DNA of 64,000 nucleotides from Anagrus nilaparvatae (Eukaryota; Arthropoda; Insecta; Hymenoptera; Mymaridae): positions 3,658,001 through 3,722,000 of the forward strand of contig JAKSXM010000272.1 in the NCBI GenBank assembly GCA_022575985.1, given 5' to 3'. The position numbers and the translations under genes were made by a program. The first letter of the stretch is position 1. Each line of letters starts with the position of its first letter. A model generated the notes under the pieces. The model did not search any database. It saw nothing but the letters and a program-made list of their open reading frames with translations, and was not told the origin of the DNA. Shown piece after piece: positions 11,821-22,301 of this stretch.

Positions 11821-12305
11821 CATTGTTGCGGAAGATTGGTCAAATGCAAGAAGTACACTGAGAAAATAAATTATAAGAAATTATTATAAATTCTGGTAAA
11901 AACTCTTTTATAATAATTGAGCGAATATTTGAAATTTTCGCATCGTTACCAACCATTTCTTTGACAAAACAAAAAAATCATGTTACCCAATATTTTAATT
12001 ATTAAGTGATAATTATATATTCTAATAAAATAAAATTTTATAAAAAAAATAAAATTAGCTTTTTTTATATTTGTCTCTTTTTAATTATGCAAAAATGATT
12101 TAAAATCCATTAACGCCGGCGCGACCAATCCATGGACGCTAGAATTTTCACTTTAATAACAAAATGATCTTAACAATCTACTTTACCAGCTACTAAAAAC
12201 GAAAAATGTATGTATAATTGCATGGTTGTAATCAATAATATTTGTTGTAAATTAAGATTACAGCCCATTGTTTGAGGAACCTCAGTGCCAGCTAGTTGGC
12301 AGGGT
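11536..12305. other. AT-rich stretch without recognised gene
   Basis: I see no coding exon here. The only clear feature is an (ATT)n microsatellite at about 11787-11821. Confidence 0.5.
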
Positions 12306-13008
12306 ATTTTTCTTAATGTAGACCTTTTATCAGTTCAAATGTGACCAATATGATAAAATTTGTAAACAATTCAAAAGAATGGCGTAATTTTGAAAATGGG
12401 CCAAATCAGGCTATTTTTGGACCTTTAAACAGACATGTTTCGGGCCCATGAGGTGCTAGAGGACTAAAACTTTAGCTGAGGGACTTTTTTATCACCCCAA
12501 ACTATACCCTAAAATTTGAGTTGAATATATATAATATATAGTAAAAAATTTTTTAAATATTTTACAAAATTTTAAAGATACCTCCGTTTTGAATAAAAAT
12601 TTCAGAGAATACGTAAAAATTAGTGCTGAATTGAATACTATGAAGTGCGATATCAAAATTTTTCGATAGTATCGAGATATTTCAATTTTTGATAAAATTT
12701 TAAAAAATGTTATCAAGATCAAAAATACTAAAAATTAAATATCTCAAAAACTACGATAGCTAATCAGAAAATATAAGGCCTATGTCACCCGCATTTTTTT
12801 TTCTTCATTTTGACGCCGGTTTCATGCCAATCAGTTCGGTGGTTCTTGAGTCATTAGGGTACAGACAAACAGACAAACAGACAAACAGACAAACAAACAA
12901 ATAAATTTTCAAATATATATAGTATTAAGATATGGGTGTATCCATTACTTTTCATACAAAAGTGGGCGCACGCATGTCACCGATTGGGCTCAAATTTTTA
13001 GATTATGT
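12306..13008 (+). repeat. 0.7 kb dispersed repeat, copy 1 of 2 (contains repeat A end)
   Basis: It is almost identical to 17097-17797. Shared words run from TTTTCTTAATGTAGACCTTT through GGGCCAAATCAGGCTA, TTTAGCTGAGGGACTTTTTT, GTACAGACAAACAGACAAAC and AAGATATGGGTGTATCC to GGGCGCACGCATGTCACCGA. The two copies flank the peptide gene region. The 76-residue minus-strand frame inside is accidental. Confidence 0.85.
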
Positions 13009-13508
13009 TGAAATAACTGAATTTCCAAGAAAAAAATTTTTATCAAATTTTCAAAAAAAACCAAAAAAACGGAAAACCGAGGAAAAATTTTACTATTAAA
13101 AAGAATTTTATTTGATTCGGGCATATTTTTTACGTATCCACCTAATTTTTCAAGCTAATCGGCTTGATCTGTCAAAAGTTACAATCATTTTTCAAAAATT
13201 ATAAAAGTTTAGGAATAATATTATATATATTCGTAATTCTTACCGGTTACTTATTTAGTAGATCAATAGAGTAATTAAAAGAAACTTGTATAGGTATTAT
13301 CAGGGTGAATCCTGGAATTGGTAGTTGAGGGAAGCAACTGTCACTTTCGGATCCTAGGGAAGGGTACTCAAGCTTTGTATCGCTGATCACTAATTATCCG
13401 CCTTAGTTCCAACGTCCGTAATTTTTATGATTTAGTCAATTTTAGATAATAATCCGGGTAAACTCGCGCGGTTGCCGAGGTGAGCGAAGCGAGCCGGAGG
13501 CAGCTAGT
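13009..13508 (+). mobile_element. Possible Helitron-like 3' end
   Basis: An AT-rich stretch ends in an isolated GC-rich block (13454-13506) containing GAGCGAAGCGAGCCGGAGG and finishing CAGCTAGT. A GC-rich terminal block ending CTAG followed by T is the usual Helitron 3' signature. The hairpin is weak and no RepHel gene or 5' TC end was found, so this is only a suggestion. Confidence 0.3.
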
Positions 13509-13619
13509 ATGAAATTATATGATTAAAACATTTTTTTTATATAAAATTCAACTAATAAAAGTTAAAACAACAAAAAAGAGCATATAAAAACTATATAAAT
13601 GTGAATGATGTGAATATAA

Positions 13620-14240
13620 AAAAAAACACAGCACTCCAGGATAGATAAAGCCATCTGGAAGTCATTAGAGAGGTAAATGTAGAAAAAATTCTATGTATAC
13701 TAAACCATAATATACTTTAGGACACATAAAAAATATTCGATGAACATGGTCAAATGGAATCCTTGGTTACGTCAACCTAAAACAAAATTTTTTTTTGCAT
13801 GTGATGGATAAGATTTTTCAACTATACCAGTAAGAAGTTCCAAGTATGCGAGCCTTTGGTAGAAGAGTCAACTCCTTTCCGCTAATCAAATAACAAAAGT
13901 AATATATGAAAATAGAAATAAAAAAGATAAAAACAGTTACCAAGTTACCGTAAAAATTAAAAATCAGGTACAGAAGTGAAGGATAATGTTTCTCAGCTGT
14001 ACCAGGAAGAAGTTCCAAATATGTGTGCACTTGGTAAAAGAATACATACTTGTAATGCAACTTAAAATTTGAAAATAGCAGAATAAAATAAATGTAAAAT
14101 ATAAAAATATATGCAGCAACTTATTTTAAAAGTTAATCCAGGACTATTGAGGTTGAGAAATAAGATGAAACACTGGTTAAAACTATTATGGAGTTCTAAA
14201 ATGGATATTTAGGAAAATAGCACTTTGACGTCAACCTAAA
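13620..14240 (-). other. Duplicated segments downstream of the peptide gene (possible alternative terminal exons)
   Basis: Two local duplications occur. One is the minus-strand sequence TTTTAG then GTTGACGT, ending at acceptors placed at 14236 and 13777. The other is a ~75-bp block with TTGGAACTTCTT, found at about 13815-13880 and 13985-14050. The 80-residue open frame spanning both copies of the block reads them in different frames, so it is not a real protein. The acceptor-like sites could supply the last exon of the peptide gene. Confidence 0.35.
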
Positions 14241-14754
14241 ATAAGAATAAAATGAGTAAAATAAAGTGATATAATAAAAAATGTTATAATAACTTACCAG
14301 TAGAATTAAGTCAATAAAATGAAACATATTTTACAGTCAAAAGAAGAAGAAATCAAAAAAAATCTGTAAAAAAAATAATAACATTGAATAAATAGGAGAA
14401 AAATACAGCATGCATATTTGGAGTATGAATGTAAAGTAAATAAATAAAAAAGTGAATTACCAACATTAGTCCAGCTAAATAATGTGTGTTACTATTAAGT
14501 ACAATAATTCAAGTTAGAAATAATTATATAAATTAATATTAAATAAAAAAAACATAGACCGGGTTATGAAGATGTGTACACAAAAAAAAGCATGGCAGAC
14601 GACATACGTAAAAACCGTGTTGGTAAAGTAACTATATAAAATAACTAGAGAGAGTACCTATGCAAGTAACTATAACTAGACTGGTAAAATATGAAACATT
14701 TTAAATAAAATATAATGAAATCAAATAATTTTTGTAAATTAAAGTAATTTTTTC

Positions 14755-16020
14755 AAGAAAAAATGTTAGTGGTTGCTTGAAAATTCAAACAAATTTTAAA
14801 AATATGAATTAAGGTTTTAAATAGTTTTAAAGTACTTTTAAACATAAATTGGGGGTATATTAAGTAGTTTTCAAGAAAAAATGTTAGTGGTTGCTTAAAA
14901 TTTAAGCAAATTTTAAAAATGTGAATTAAGGTTTTAAATAGTTTTAAATTACTTTTAAACATAAATTGGGGGTATACTAAGTAGTTTTCAAGAAAAAATG
15001 TTAGTGGTTGCTTGAAAATTCAAGAAAATTTTAAAAATATGAATTAAGGTTTTAAATGGTTTTAAAGTACTTTAAACATAAATAGGGGGTATATTAAGTA
15101 CTTTTCAAGAAAAAATGTTAATTGTTGCCTAAAAATTCAAGTTTTGGTAGTAAATTAGATTAAAGTTGCTTAACGTATTTAAAATACTTTAAACTCAATT
15201 TAAAAACGTTTTAATATTTTTTTCAAGCAAGAATGTTTGTGTTTGCCTAAAAATTCAAGTATTTTTTAGTAAATTAGATTAAAGTTGCTTAACATATTTA
15301 AAGTACTTTAAACATAATTTAAAAACGTTTTGAATGATTTTTTTTTTTTTAACTTCACTTTATTGATTATAAGTTCAAATAATATAAGTCTACTATTAAA
15401 TATTAATATATATATTAATATTATATAAATATTACTATAAACTATTAAATATTAGTTTAAATAAAAAAAATGTTTGTAGGTTAGATTTAAATATTTTTAA
15501 AAAAAGTAAAATAGCTTTAAAAAAGTAATCTAAAGAAATTTTTGGTCAGATTTTTATAAAAATTAAGTGGTTGCTTAAAATTTCAAGCATTTTTTTTGAA
15601 AATTGAAATTAAATATTTTTAGAATTGAGTTAAAGTTTTTTTTAACCAAAAATTAGGTTTTTGCCTAAAATTTCAAGTATTTTTTTTAAGGAAGTATAAT
15701 TAAATATTTTTATAAATTAGTAAACTTTAGAATTGATTTATAGGGTTTTTAACCAAATGTTTACCAAAAAGTTAAGTGTTTGCCTAAAATTTCAAGCATT
15801 TTTTTTGAAAATTGAAATTAAATATATAATCAACGAAAATTACTTTAAAATTGAGTTAAAGTTTTTTTTTTTACCATAAATTAGGTGTTTGCCTAAAATT
15901 TCAAGCATTTTTTTATATAAAATAGTAATTAAATATTTTAAACCAATAAAAGATATTAAAATTGAGTTAAAATTTTGAAGGTTGTGCTTGAAAAATTAAG
16001 CAAATTTTTTAATTTAATAT
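14755..16020. repeat. Decayed tandem repeat, ~118-bp unit, about ten copies
   Basis: Units share GTTAGTGGTTGCTTGAAAA or the derived GTTTGCCTAAAATTTCAAG, starting near 14765, 14884, 15000, 15118, 15234, 15563, 15655, 15773, 15884 and 15979. The first three are very similar and later ones increasingly diverged. The array lies within the presumed second intron of the secreted peptide gene. Confidence 0.8.
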
Positions 16021-16248
16021 TCTTAACTTTAAATAAGGCAAATTTTTCTTGTGTAAAAAAAATAAATGCTTGAAACTTTTAAAGGAAATTAAAAAAAAAA
16101 AAAAAAAACAAGGTGAGGAATTGTAATCAGAATTTTAGATGAGATAGGTAATAATTTTATTAAATGAAGTTTTTGTATTTTTTTTTATATTACAATAGCT
16201 AAGCAGAATATATATTTGGATTAGCCAAATTTACAAAAGTAAGCTTAC

Positions 16249-16424
16249 CTTTAATACACCGTCCAGAAAAAAAAATCTGTTCTGGAGGACAAAATCCATA
16301 AACAGCAACTAAAATAAAAAATAAAAATAAAAATTAAATAAACCTTAATAAAAAAAAAAGTAAATAAAATCGTGTACTTACCAAAAACCGTAAAAAATAG
16401 AGAAATTTTACTCCAAAAAGCCAT
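16249..16424 (-). CDS. Small secreted two-cysteine peptide gene, exons 1 and 2
   Basis: Exon 1 (16424 down to 16382) starts with ATG and encodes a short charged N-terminus then a hydrophobic run (residues about 7-19), a classic signal peptide. It ends at a GTAAGT donor. A 73-nt intron (16381-16309) with a long pyrimidine tract ends in TTTTAG. Exon 2 (16308-16249) keeps the frame and encodes the motif C-P-P-x6-G-R-C, then ends at a GTAAGC donor in phase 1. Joining to the acceptor at 14236 would add one residue and then stop (14235-14231), giving a precursor of about 36 residues. The single C-P-P...R-C loop resembles hymenopteran secapin-type venom or immune peptides, but only at motif level. 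The third exon is unproven. This is the strongest host-like gene in the window. Confidence 0.6.
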
Positions 16425-16537
16425 AATTAATTATATCAAAATTATAGAACACGCGTATGCGACGACGAGATAAAAGAAAGTAGTTAATGTTATTGTAAGG
16501 GAACAAAAACAAAAGTTGAGCGGAAGCGCGTTGCAAG

Positions 16538-16543
16538 TATATA
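16538..16543 (-). promoter_or_regulatory. Candidate TATA box of the secreted peptide gene
   Basis: On the minus strand CCTATATACTTG lies 114 nt upstream of the ATG, with a C/T-rich initiator-like TCAACTTTTG about 30 nt further on. The position fits a short 5' leader. It is supported by position and sequence only. Confidence 0.35.
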
Positions 16544-16659
16544 GGATAATATAATGCAGGCGGGTAAAATATAATAATTTATAAATAAATAGATTGAGTT
16601 AAATTAATTGAAATAAAAAAAGAAAAAATTATTTAAAAAAAATGTATAAAATTATACAA

Positions 16660-17100
16660 AATAGCAAAAGTTGGAGGGGAAGGGGCTCCGCCCCCCCTGT
16701 GTCACATTTCCTTCTGTTTGTGTTGTTTCAAAAAATCATTTTTCATTGCAAATTTATAATTATGCAAACACATTCAAACTATTCAGAGCGGCGTAGGTGA
16801 AACATTAATGAAAAATTATAGAAAACTATAGCCTATGTTATCCGAATACTTTTATTCTTTATTATGACACTGGTTTCATATCAAGTGGTTCGGCTGTTCT
16901 TGAGTCATTAGGGTACAGACAGACAAATAAATTTTCAAATATATATTGTATAGCATAGGTGAGAGAGGGGGCTCGGCCCCCCTTATCTATTCCCGGTGTT
17001 GTTGTTATTAATTTTTTATTATTATCATGTTGTTATTGTCCAAAATAAATATATAAAAATGCCAAAAAAAATTAACGCTTTGAAATAAGCTAAAATTTTT
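16660..17100 (+). repeat. Dispersed repeat, 'GGGTACAGACAGACA' type, complete copy
   Basis: It runs from CAAAAGTTGGAGGGG and the GC hairpin GGGGCTCCGCCCC through TTATCCGAATACTTTTATTC and TTGAGTCATTAGGGTACAG to the second GC block GGGGGCTCGGCCCCCC and TTGTTGTTATTAATTTTTTA. It is the best template for the family in this window. Confidence 0.8.
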
Positions 17101-17797
17101 TTCTTAATGTAGACCTTTTACCAGTTCAAATGTGACCAATAAGATAAAATTTGTAGTAAATTCAAAGGAATGGCGTAATTTTGAAAATGGGCCAAATCAG
17201 GCTAATTTTGGACCTTTAAACAGACATATTTCGAGCCCATGAAGTGCTAGAGGACTAAAACTTTAGCTGAGGGACTTTTTTATCACCCCAAACTATACCC
17301 TAAAATTTGAGTTGAATATATATATAATATTTAGTAAAAAATTTTTTAAATATTTTATAAATTGTCGTTCGTTTTGAATATAAATTTCAGAGAATACGTA
17401 AAAGTTAGTGCTGAATTGAATACTATGAAGTGCGATATAAAAATTTTTCAATAGTATCGAGATATTTCAATTTTTGATAAAATTTAAAAAAATGTTATGA
17501 AGATCAAAAATACTAAAAATTAAATATCTCAAAAACTACGATAGCTAATCAGAAAATATAGGGCCTATGTCAACCGCATTTTTTTTTCCTTCATTTTGAC
17601 GCCGGTTTCATGCCAATCGGTTCGGTGGTTTTTGAGTCATTAGGGTACAGACAAACAGACAAACAGACAAACAGACAAACAAACAAATAAATTTTCAAAT
17701 ATATATAGTATTAAGATATGGGTGTATCCATTACTTTTCATACAAAAGTGGGCGCACGCATGTCACCGATTGGGCTCAAATTTTTAGATTATGTTTG
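17097..17797 (+). repeat. 0.7 kb dispersed repeat, copy 2 of 2
   Basis: It is a near-identical partner of 12306-13008, in the same orientation, with a short deletion where copy 1 has AAAGATACCTCC. It is followed by unrelated sequence at GTTTGGGGTTATAAAAAAC. Confidence 0.85.
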
Positions 17798-18002
17798 GGG
17801 TTATAAAAAACTCACCTAGCCAAATTTTTAGCCCTCTAGAACAATATGGGGCCAAGTTATGACCTCCAAAAGGTCCAAAAAATGACCTATTTTAGCCTAT
17901 TTTCAAAATTTCGATATTCCCTTATTTTTCAGTCAAATTACTTTCGGTTGGTTGCATTTTTTTGGTTTAAGCTTCAGAATTTATCAAAAAAATTTATAGA
18001 CA

Positions 18003-19467
18003 CTTTTATCACGTAGATTTTATTTGGCGATAAAAAATGTTAGATGACTGAAACGAAAAAAAAACAGGAATTTCAAATTGGTGCCAAATCTGGAAATCTT
18101 TATATAACTACTTCCGGTTAGTCGCAAAAATTTGTACTACTCAAGACCTTTCGAATGCGATCTACATAATTAAAAACGGCTTATTTTATCCGGATTTATG
18201 CGTATTTTAGTTTGGTCGTTTTTCGGAAATTTTGATTTTTTTGCGTTTTCAAATTACTATAACTTTTTTCGATCATAACCAAAACGGCCAAAAATTTCAG
18301 AGAATATTCTTCAAACATTAATAAATAATCTCTGGTGGATGATATTGGCCTCTATCCGTTTTTATACATTCCCAAAAAAGCTTTATTCTTCACGTAAAAA
18401 AAAGTACTTCATTTAAATTACATGAAGCCATGGAGTACTTTTTTTTACGTGAAGAATAAAGCTTTTTTGGGAATGTATAAAAACGGATAGAGGCCAATAT
18501 CATATTTTAGTTTGGTCGTTTTTCGGAAATTTTGATTTTTTTGCGTTTTCAAATTACTATAACTTTTTTCTATCATAACCAAAACGGCCAAAAATTTCAG
18601 AGAATATTCTTCAAACATTAATAAATAATCTCTGGTGGATGATATTGGCCTCTATCCGTTTTTATACATTCCCAAAAAAGCTTTATTCTTCACGTAAAAA
18701 CAGTACTTCATTTAAATTACATGAAGCCATGGAGTACATTTTTTTCGTTTATTAGCGATAAAACCGTTTTAAAAATATTTTTTTTGGCTACTTGAGGTTG
18801 GGTATCATTTTTTATATATTTAAGTAGTACTTTCCATCGATTAGTAGCTTTTCAAAACATTCTGCAAGCTTTGTAAAAAATTAGAAAGTTGAAAAGTCAA
18901 AATTCCTATGTTATTTAAATGGGAAAATTGAGGTGCTTACAAGCACGTGTTTTTGCAACGCAAAAGCAAAATCCTTGGAACTGGGAACTTTTTATGACCA
19001 AAACTTCACAAAAAAACCCGGGGAGCAAAGTTTTTCCACAAAGTCCAAAAATAGGTCCACTTTAATACACAAAATACGTGAAGAATAAGGCTTTTTTGGG
19101 AATGTATAAAAACGGATAGAAGCCAATATCATCCACCAAATATTTAGAGATTATTTATTAATGTTTGAAGAAAATTCTCTGAAATTTTTGGCCATTTTGG
19201 TTATGATAGAAAAAAGTTATAGTAATTTGAAAACGCAAAAAAATCAAAATTTCCGTAAAACGACCAAACTAAAATACGCATAACTCCGGATAAAATAAGT
19301 TGTTTTTAATTCTGTAGGTCGCATTCGAAAAGTCTTGAGTAGTACAAAATTTTGCAACTAACCGGAAGTAGTTATATAAAGATTTCCAGATTTAGCGCCA
19401 ATTTGAAATTCCTGTTTTTTTTCGTTTCAGTCATATAACATTTTTTATCGCCAAATAAAATCTATGC
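18003..19467. mobile_element. Large palindromic (foldback) element with internal duplication
   Basis: The left arm (18003-18395) and the right arm (19070-19467, inverted) share CGCCAAATAAAATCTA-type ends, AAACAGGAATTTCAAATT, TTTATATAACTACTTCCGGT and GAGAATATTCTTCAAACATT. The inner part of the left arm is duplicated directly at 18503-18735, and a short inverted copy lies at 18410-18500, forming a further hairpin around 18405. There is no coding capacity. It is a non-autonomous DNA transposon or a rearranged one, with unclear ends. Confidence 0.75.
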
Positions 19468-20198
19468 TCCCTCTTTGAATACTCTTTATTGATCATTTTA
19501 AAGAGAGTAGACATACTGATTGCTTATGATATTGAAAATACACTAGTAGTTGCATGTACCTATCTTTCTGTGTAAACAAAGATCCATTATCAACCACGTG
19601 AAATCAAAAATAAGTTTATTTTTATTTCATAACATCATGTATTTTAGTAGGAAATAAATATATACTTTGTATAATTATATATTTATTATAAGTATTATTA
19701 ACATATATTATAAAAATGCCATGATCAAAAAGAACATGATCTAATAAAAATGGTACCAGAAGTAATATAGTTTAATTATAAAAAAAAACTATAAAAAAAT
19801 TTACGGGAAATCGTTTTACCAATAAAAATAGTCTCGAGTATTTCAGTAAATCGTCTAAAAAGTTAAAAATAATGGCCAATTTGACGTCAGTGTAAATCCA
19901 TTACCCTATTATTGTATAATTTCATTTTCATCTGTTTTTAGTGAATTATCTAATATGATGAAGTGCAAGATCTTTGATAGTGACATTAGTTTAAAAAAAA
20001 AAATGGTAAGAATGGTACTTCGAAATTCTTCAAAATGGGAAGAGAAAGCGGAAACAGAAATAATGGAATCTATAATCTATAATCTATAATCTACAATCTA
20101 TAATCTTTTTCTCGCGATGGGACATGGGAAAACGTCGATTGTCGCCTTTAATTGGATTGGTAACTTTGATTGGCAAATATATGGGGAAAGTCTTAGAC
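19468..20198. other. AT-rich stretch with short decamer repeat
   Basis: No gene is recognised. At 20066-20106 the motif ATCTATAATC is repeated about four times in tandem. Confidence 0.5.
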
Positions 20199-21083
20199 CC
20201 CAGGCAACCAACGACGTTTCGGATACGTCTCCAATCCGTTTCTGAAGAAACGAATTAAACCAATTTGTACCGTTTAAGAAACGTTTCTGGAACCGTTTCA
20301 GAAACGTAAAAATGCGCCCTAGAATTTTAAAATCCTAATTTTAGAATTAATTCCATAGCGAATATTCTTATGTTTATTCATACTAGAAGTTATTTGCTAA
20401 TGTTTTTAATTTTACATATAAATTTTTTAGTTTACTTACAATTATAAGTATAATTTAATTAAAAATTTATAAATAATTTTTAATTATTTTGATTTTCAAT
20501 GAAAATCATAGCAAAAATACAAAACCGAACAAGTCGATTTTGTAACATAATAAATATTTAACCAGGTCTTATATACAGTTGGAAGATCATTTTATATATG
20601 ACTTGAGAAAAGCAGTAATCGCCACCTATTAATCATCTTAATTAGTTCATTTCTTCTAAAATAGATGGCTTTTTTGAAAGTCATAAATAAAATGACTTTT
20701 CAACTGCATATAGGACCTCGTTAAATATTTATTATGTTACAAAATCGACTTGTTCGTTTTTGTATTTTTGCTATGATTTTCATTGAAAATCAAAATAATT
20801 AAAAATTATTTATAAATTTTTAATTAAATTATACTTATAATTGTAAGTAAACTAAAAAATTTATATGTAAAATTAAAAACATTAGCAAATAACTTCTAGT
20901 ATGAATAAACATAAGAATATTCGCTAAGGAATTAATTCTAAAATTAGGATTTTAAAATTCTAAGGCGCATTTTTACGTTTCTGAAACGGTTTCAGAAACG
21001 TTTCTTAAACGGTGCAAATTGGTTTAATTCGTTTCTTCAGAAACGGGTTGGAGACGTTTCCGAAACGTCGTTGGTTGCCTGGG
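20199..21083. mobile_element. Palindromic foldback MITE, 885 bp
   Basis: The ends are CCCAGGCAACCAACGACG and the inverse CGTCGTTGGTTGCCTGGG. The arms (about 20199-20570 and 20705-21083) are near-perfect inverted copies including GAAACGTAAAAATGCGCC and ATTTTGATTTTCAATGAAAA. A 130-bp loop separates them. A target duplication could not be fixed. The superfamily is unknown and no transposase is present. Confidence 0.85.
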
Positions 21084-21130
21084 ACATGATTATAAAATCA
21101 AGTTTTTGCTTGACATGTATAAGAAAAAAC

Positions 21131-21689
21131 TTATAACCGGTTTGTGTAAACACAACCTAAATGCATGGAACATGTTTACTTCCAAATGAGGACTAGATAT
21201 AATACAAATGTTACTCAACATTACAATACAATTTTCTATTGTTGTAATTTGTAATTATTACCTTACTAGTTGTTAAGATTTTAAACCCAAACTATTTTGA
21301 TTCCCTAAACCTGAATTATTATAAGTCCCTGAACCTGAATTATTCCAAGTCCCTAGATCGATATTATTCTAAGTCCATAAACCTGTATTATCCTAAGTCC
21401 TTAAGCCCAGATTTTTCAAAGTCTTTTAATAGTATTTTATTTATTTATATATACTTACCTAATTATTCTAAGTCTTATTTGACCCCCCCCCTTAAATAGG
21501 ACAAATTTGACCCCCCCCCCCTTAAAAAGGACAAATTTTACCCCCCCTTAAATAGGACAAATTTTACCCCCCCCCCCCTTAAATAGGACAAATTTGACCC
21601 CCCCCCCCCTTAAAAAGGACAAATTTGACCCCCCCCCTTAATTTTCAAGTTCTGAAGTACCCCCTCCCTATAAACATGTTCCATGTTAA
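21131..21689 (+). mobile_element. Minisatellite-bearing element bounded by CATGGAACATGTT (copy 1)
   Basis: It starts TTATAACCGGTTTGTGTAA, with ATGCATGGAACATGTTTAC 30 bp in, and ends AAACATGTTCCATGTTAA, so the inner ends are inverted. Between them lie ~27-bp units around CCTGAATTATTCCAAGTCCC (21290-21425) and ~31-bp C-rich units GACCCCCCCCCCTTAAATAG (21480-21640). A second copy with different internal units lies at 42027-42752. Confidence 0.7.
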
Positions 21690-22030
21690 AAAAAATTCGC
21701 TCACACCTAAAGAATTTGAAATTTGGTACGATGCTAAGCATAGCGAAGAATGTATGCAGAACCACAATGGAAGTGCGGGAAATATGGAGGTTGACGGAGA
21801 CATTGAAATGTTCCATAGATCCAAAAAATTACACGATGCAAAGTATATAAATTACATTGGCGATGGTGACTCGAAAACATTTACTAATTTACTCAAAAAA
21901 ATATATATGATGATGGTAGCGTTATCAATAAACTTGAATGCGTACTTCACGTGGGAAAAGGTATGTTCAAAAGACTCAAAGATGTAAAAAAGTGTTTGCC
22001 CCATGAAGAAAAATTAATTTTAATTCAAGA
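21690..22030 (+). pseudogene. Mutator-like transposase, central part, frameshifted
   Basis: This encodes part of an arthropod-type Mutator-like transposase: F-E-I-W then E-C-M-Q-N-H-N-G-S-A-G-N-M-E and Y-I-G-D-G-D-S-K. After a frameshift near 21905 it continues K-L-E-C-V-x-H-V-G-K and F-K-R-L-K. The pattern (NH-x-GSAG-x-ME, GDGDSK, EC-x2-HV-x-K) is the family core. The sequence stops abruptly at the R1 insertion. The C-terminal continuation is found 16 kb away at 38285-40126. The N-terminal part is missing, its place taken by the CATGGAACATGTT element. Residues read downstream in the same open frame belong to antisense R1 3' sequence. Confidence 0.65.
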
Positions 22031-22301
22031 AGGGGCCTTTTTCGTAGGACGAGGAGAATGCATTTACGCATACCATACACGCGTACTGTATCGTTATGTG
22101 GGACTCAACCTCAAATTTGTATCTGGGGATGCCCAGATATACACAATTGAGGAATTACAATACCCACTAAACTCCCCACCCTCCTGCATTTATGACAATA
22201 TCATAGAATCCGGACCGGGACTCCCTGTTTAGGTATTACTTCTAAACAATGCAGTCCAGGCATTTCTTCGCCATACCCTGTCAATAAAGGAGGAGATTTT
22301 C

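Noticed and set aside
13818..14060. An 80-residue minus-strand protein
   Set aside because: It reads two duplicated DNA blocks in different frames, showing the frame was not under selection.
22036..22232. C-terminal part of a 93-codon plus-strand frame
   Set aside because: Only the first part is transposase. The rest is antisense of the R1 3' sequence.
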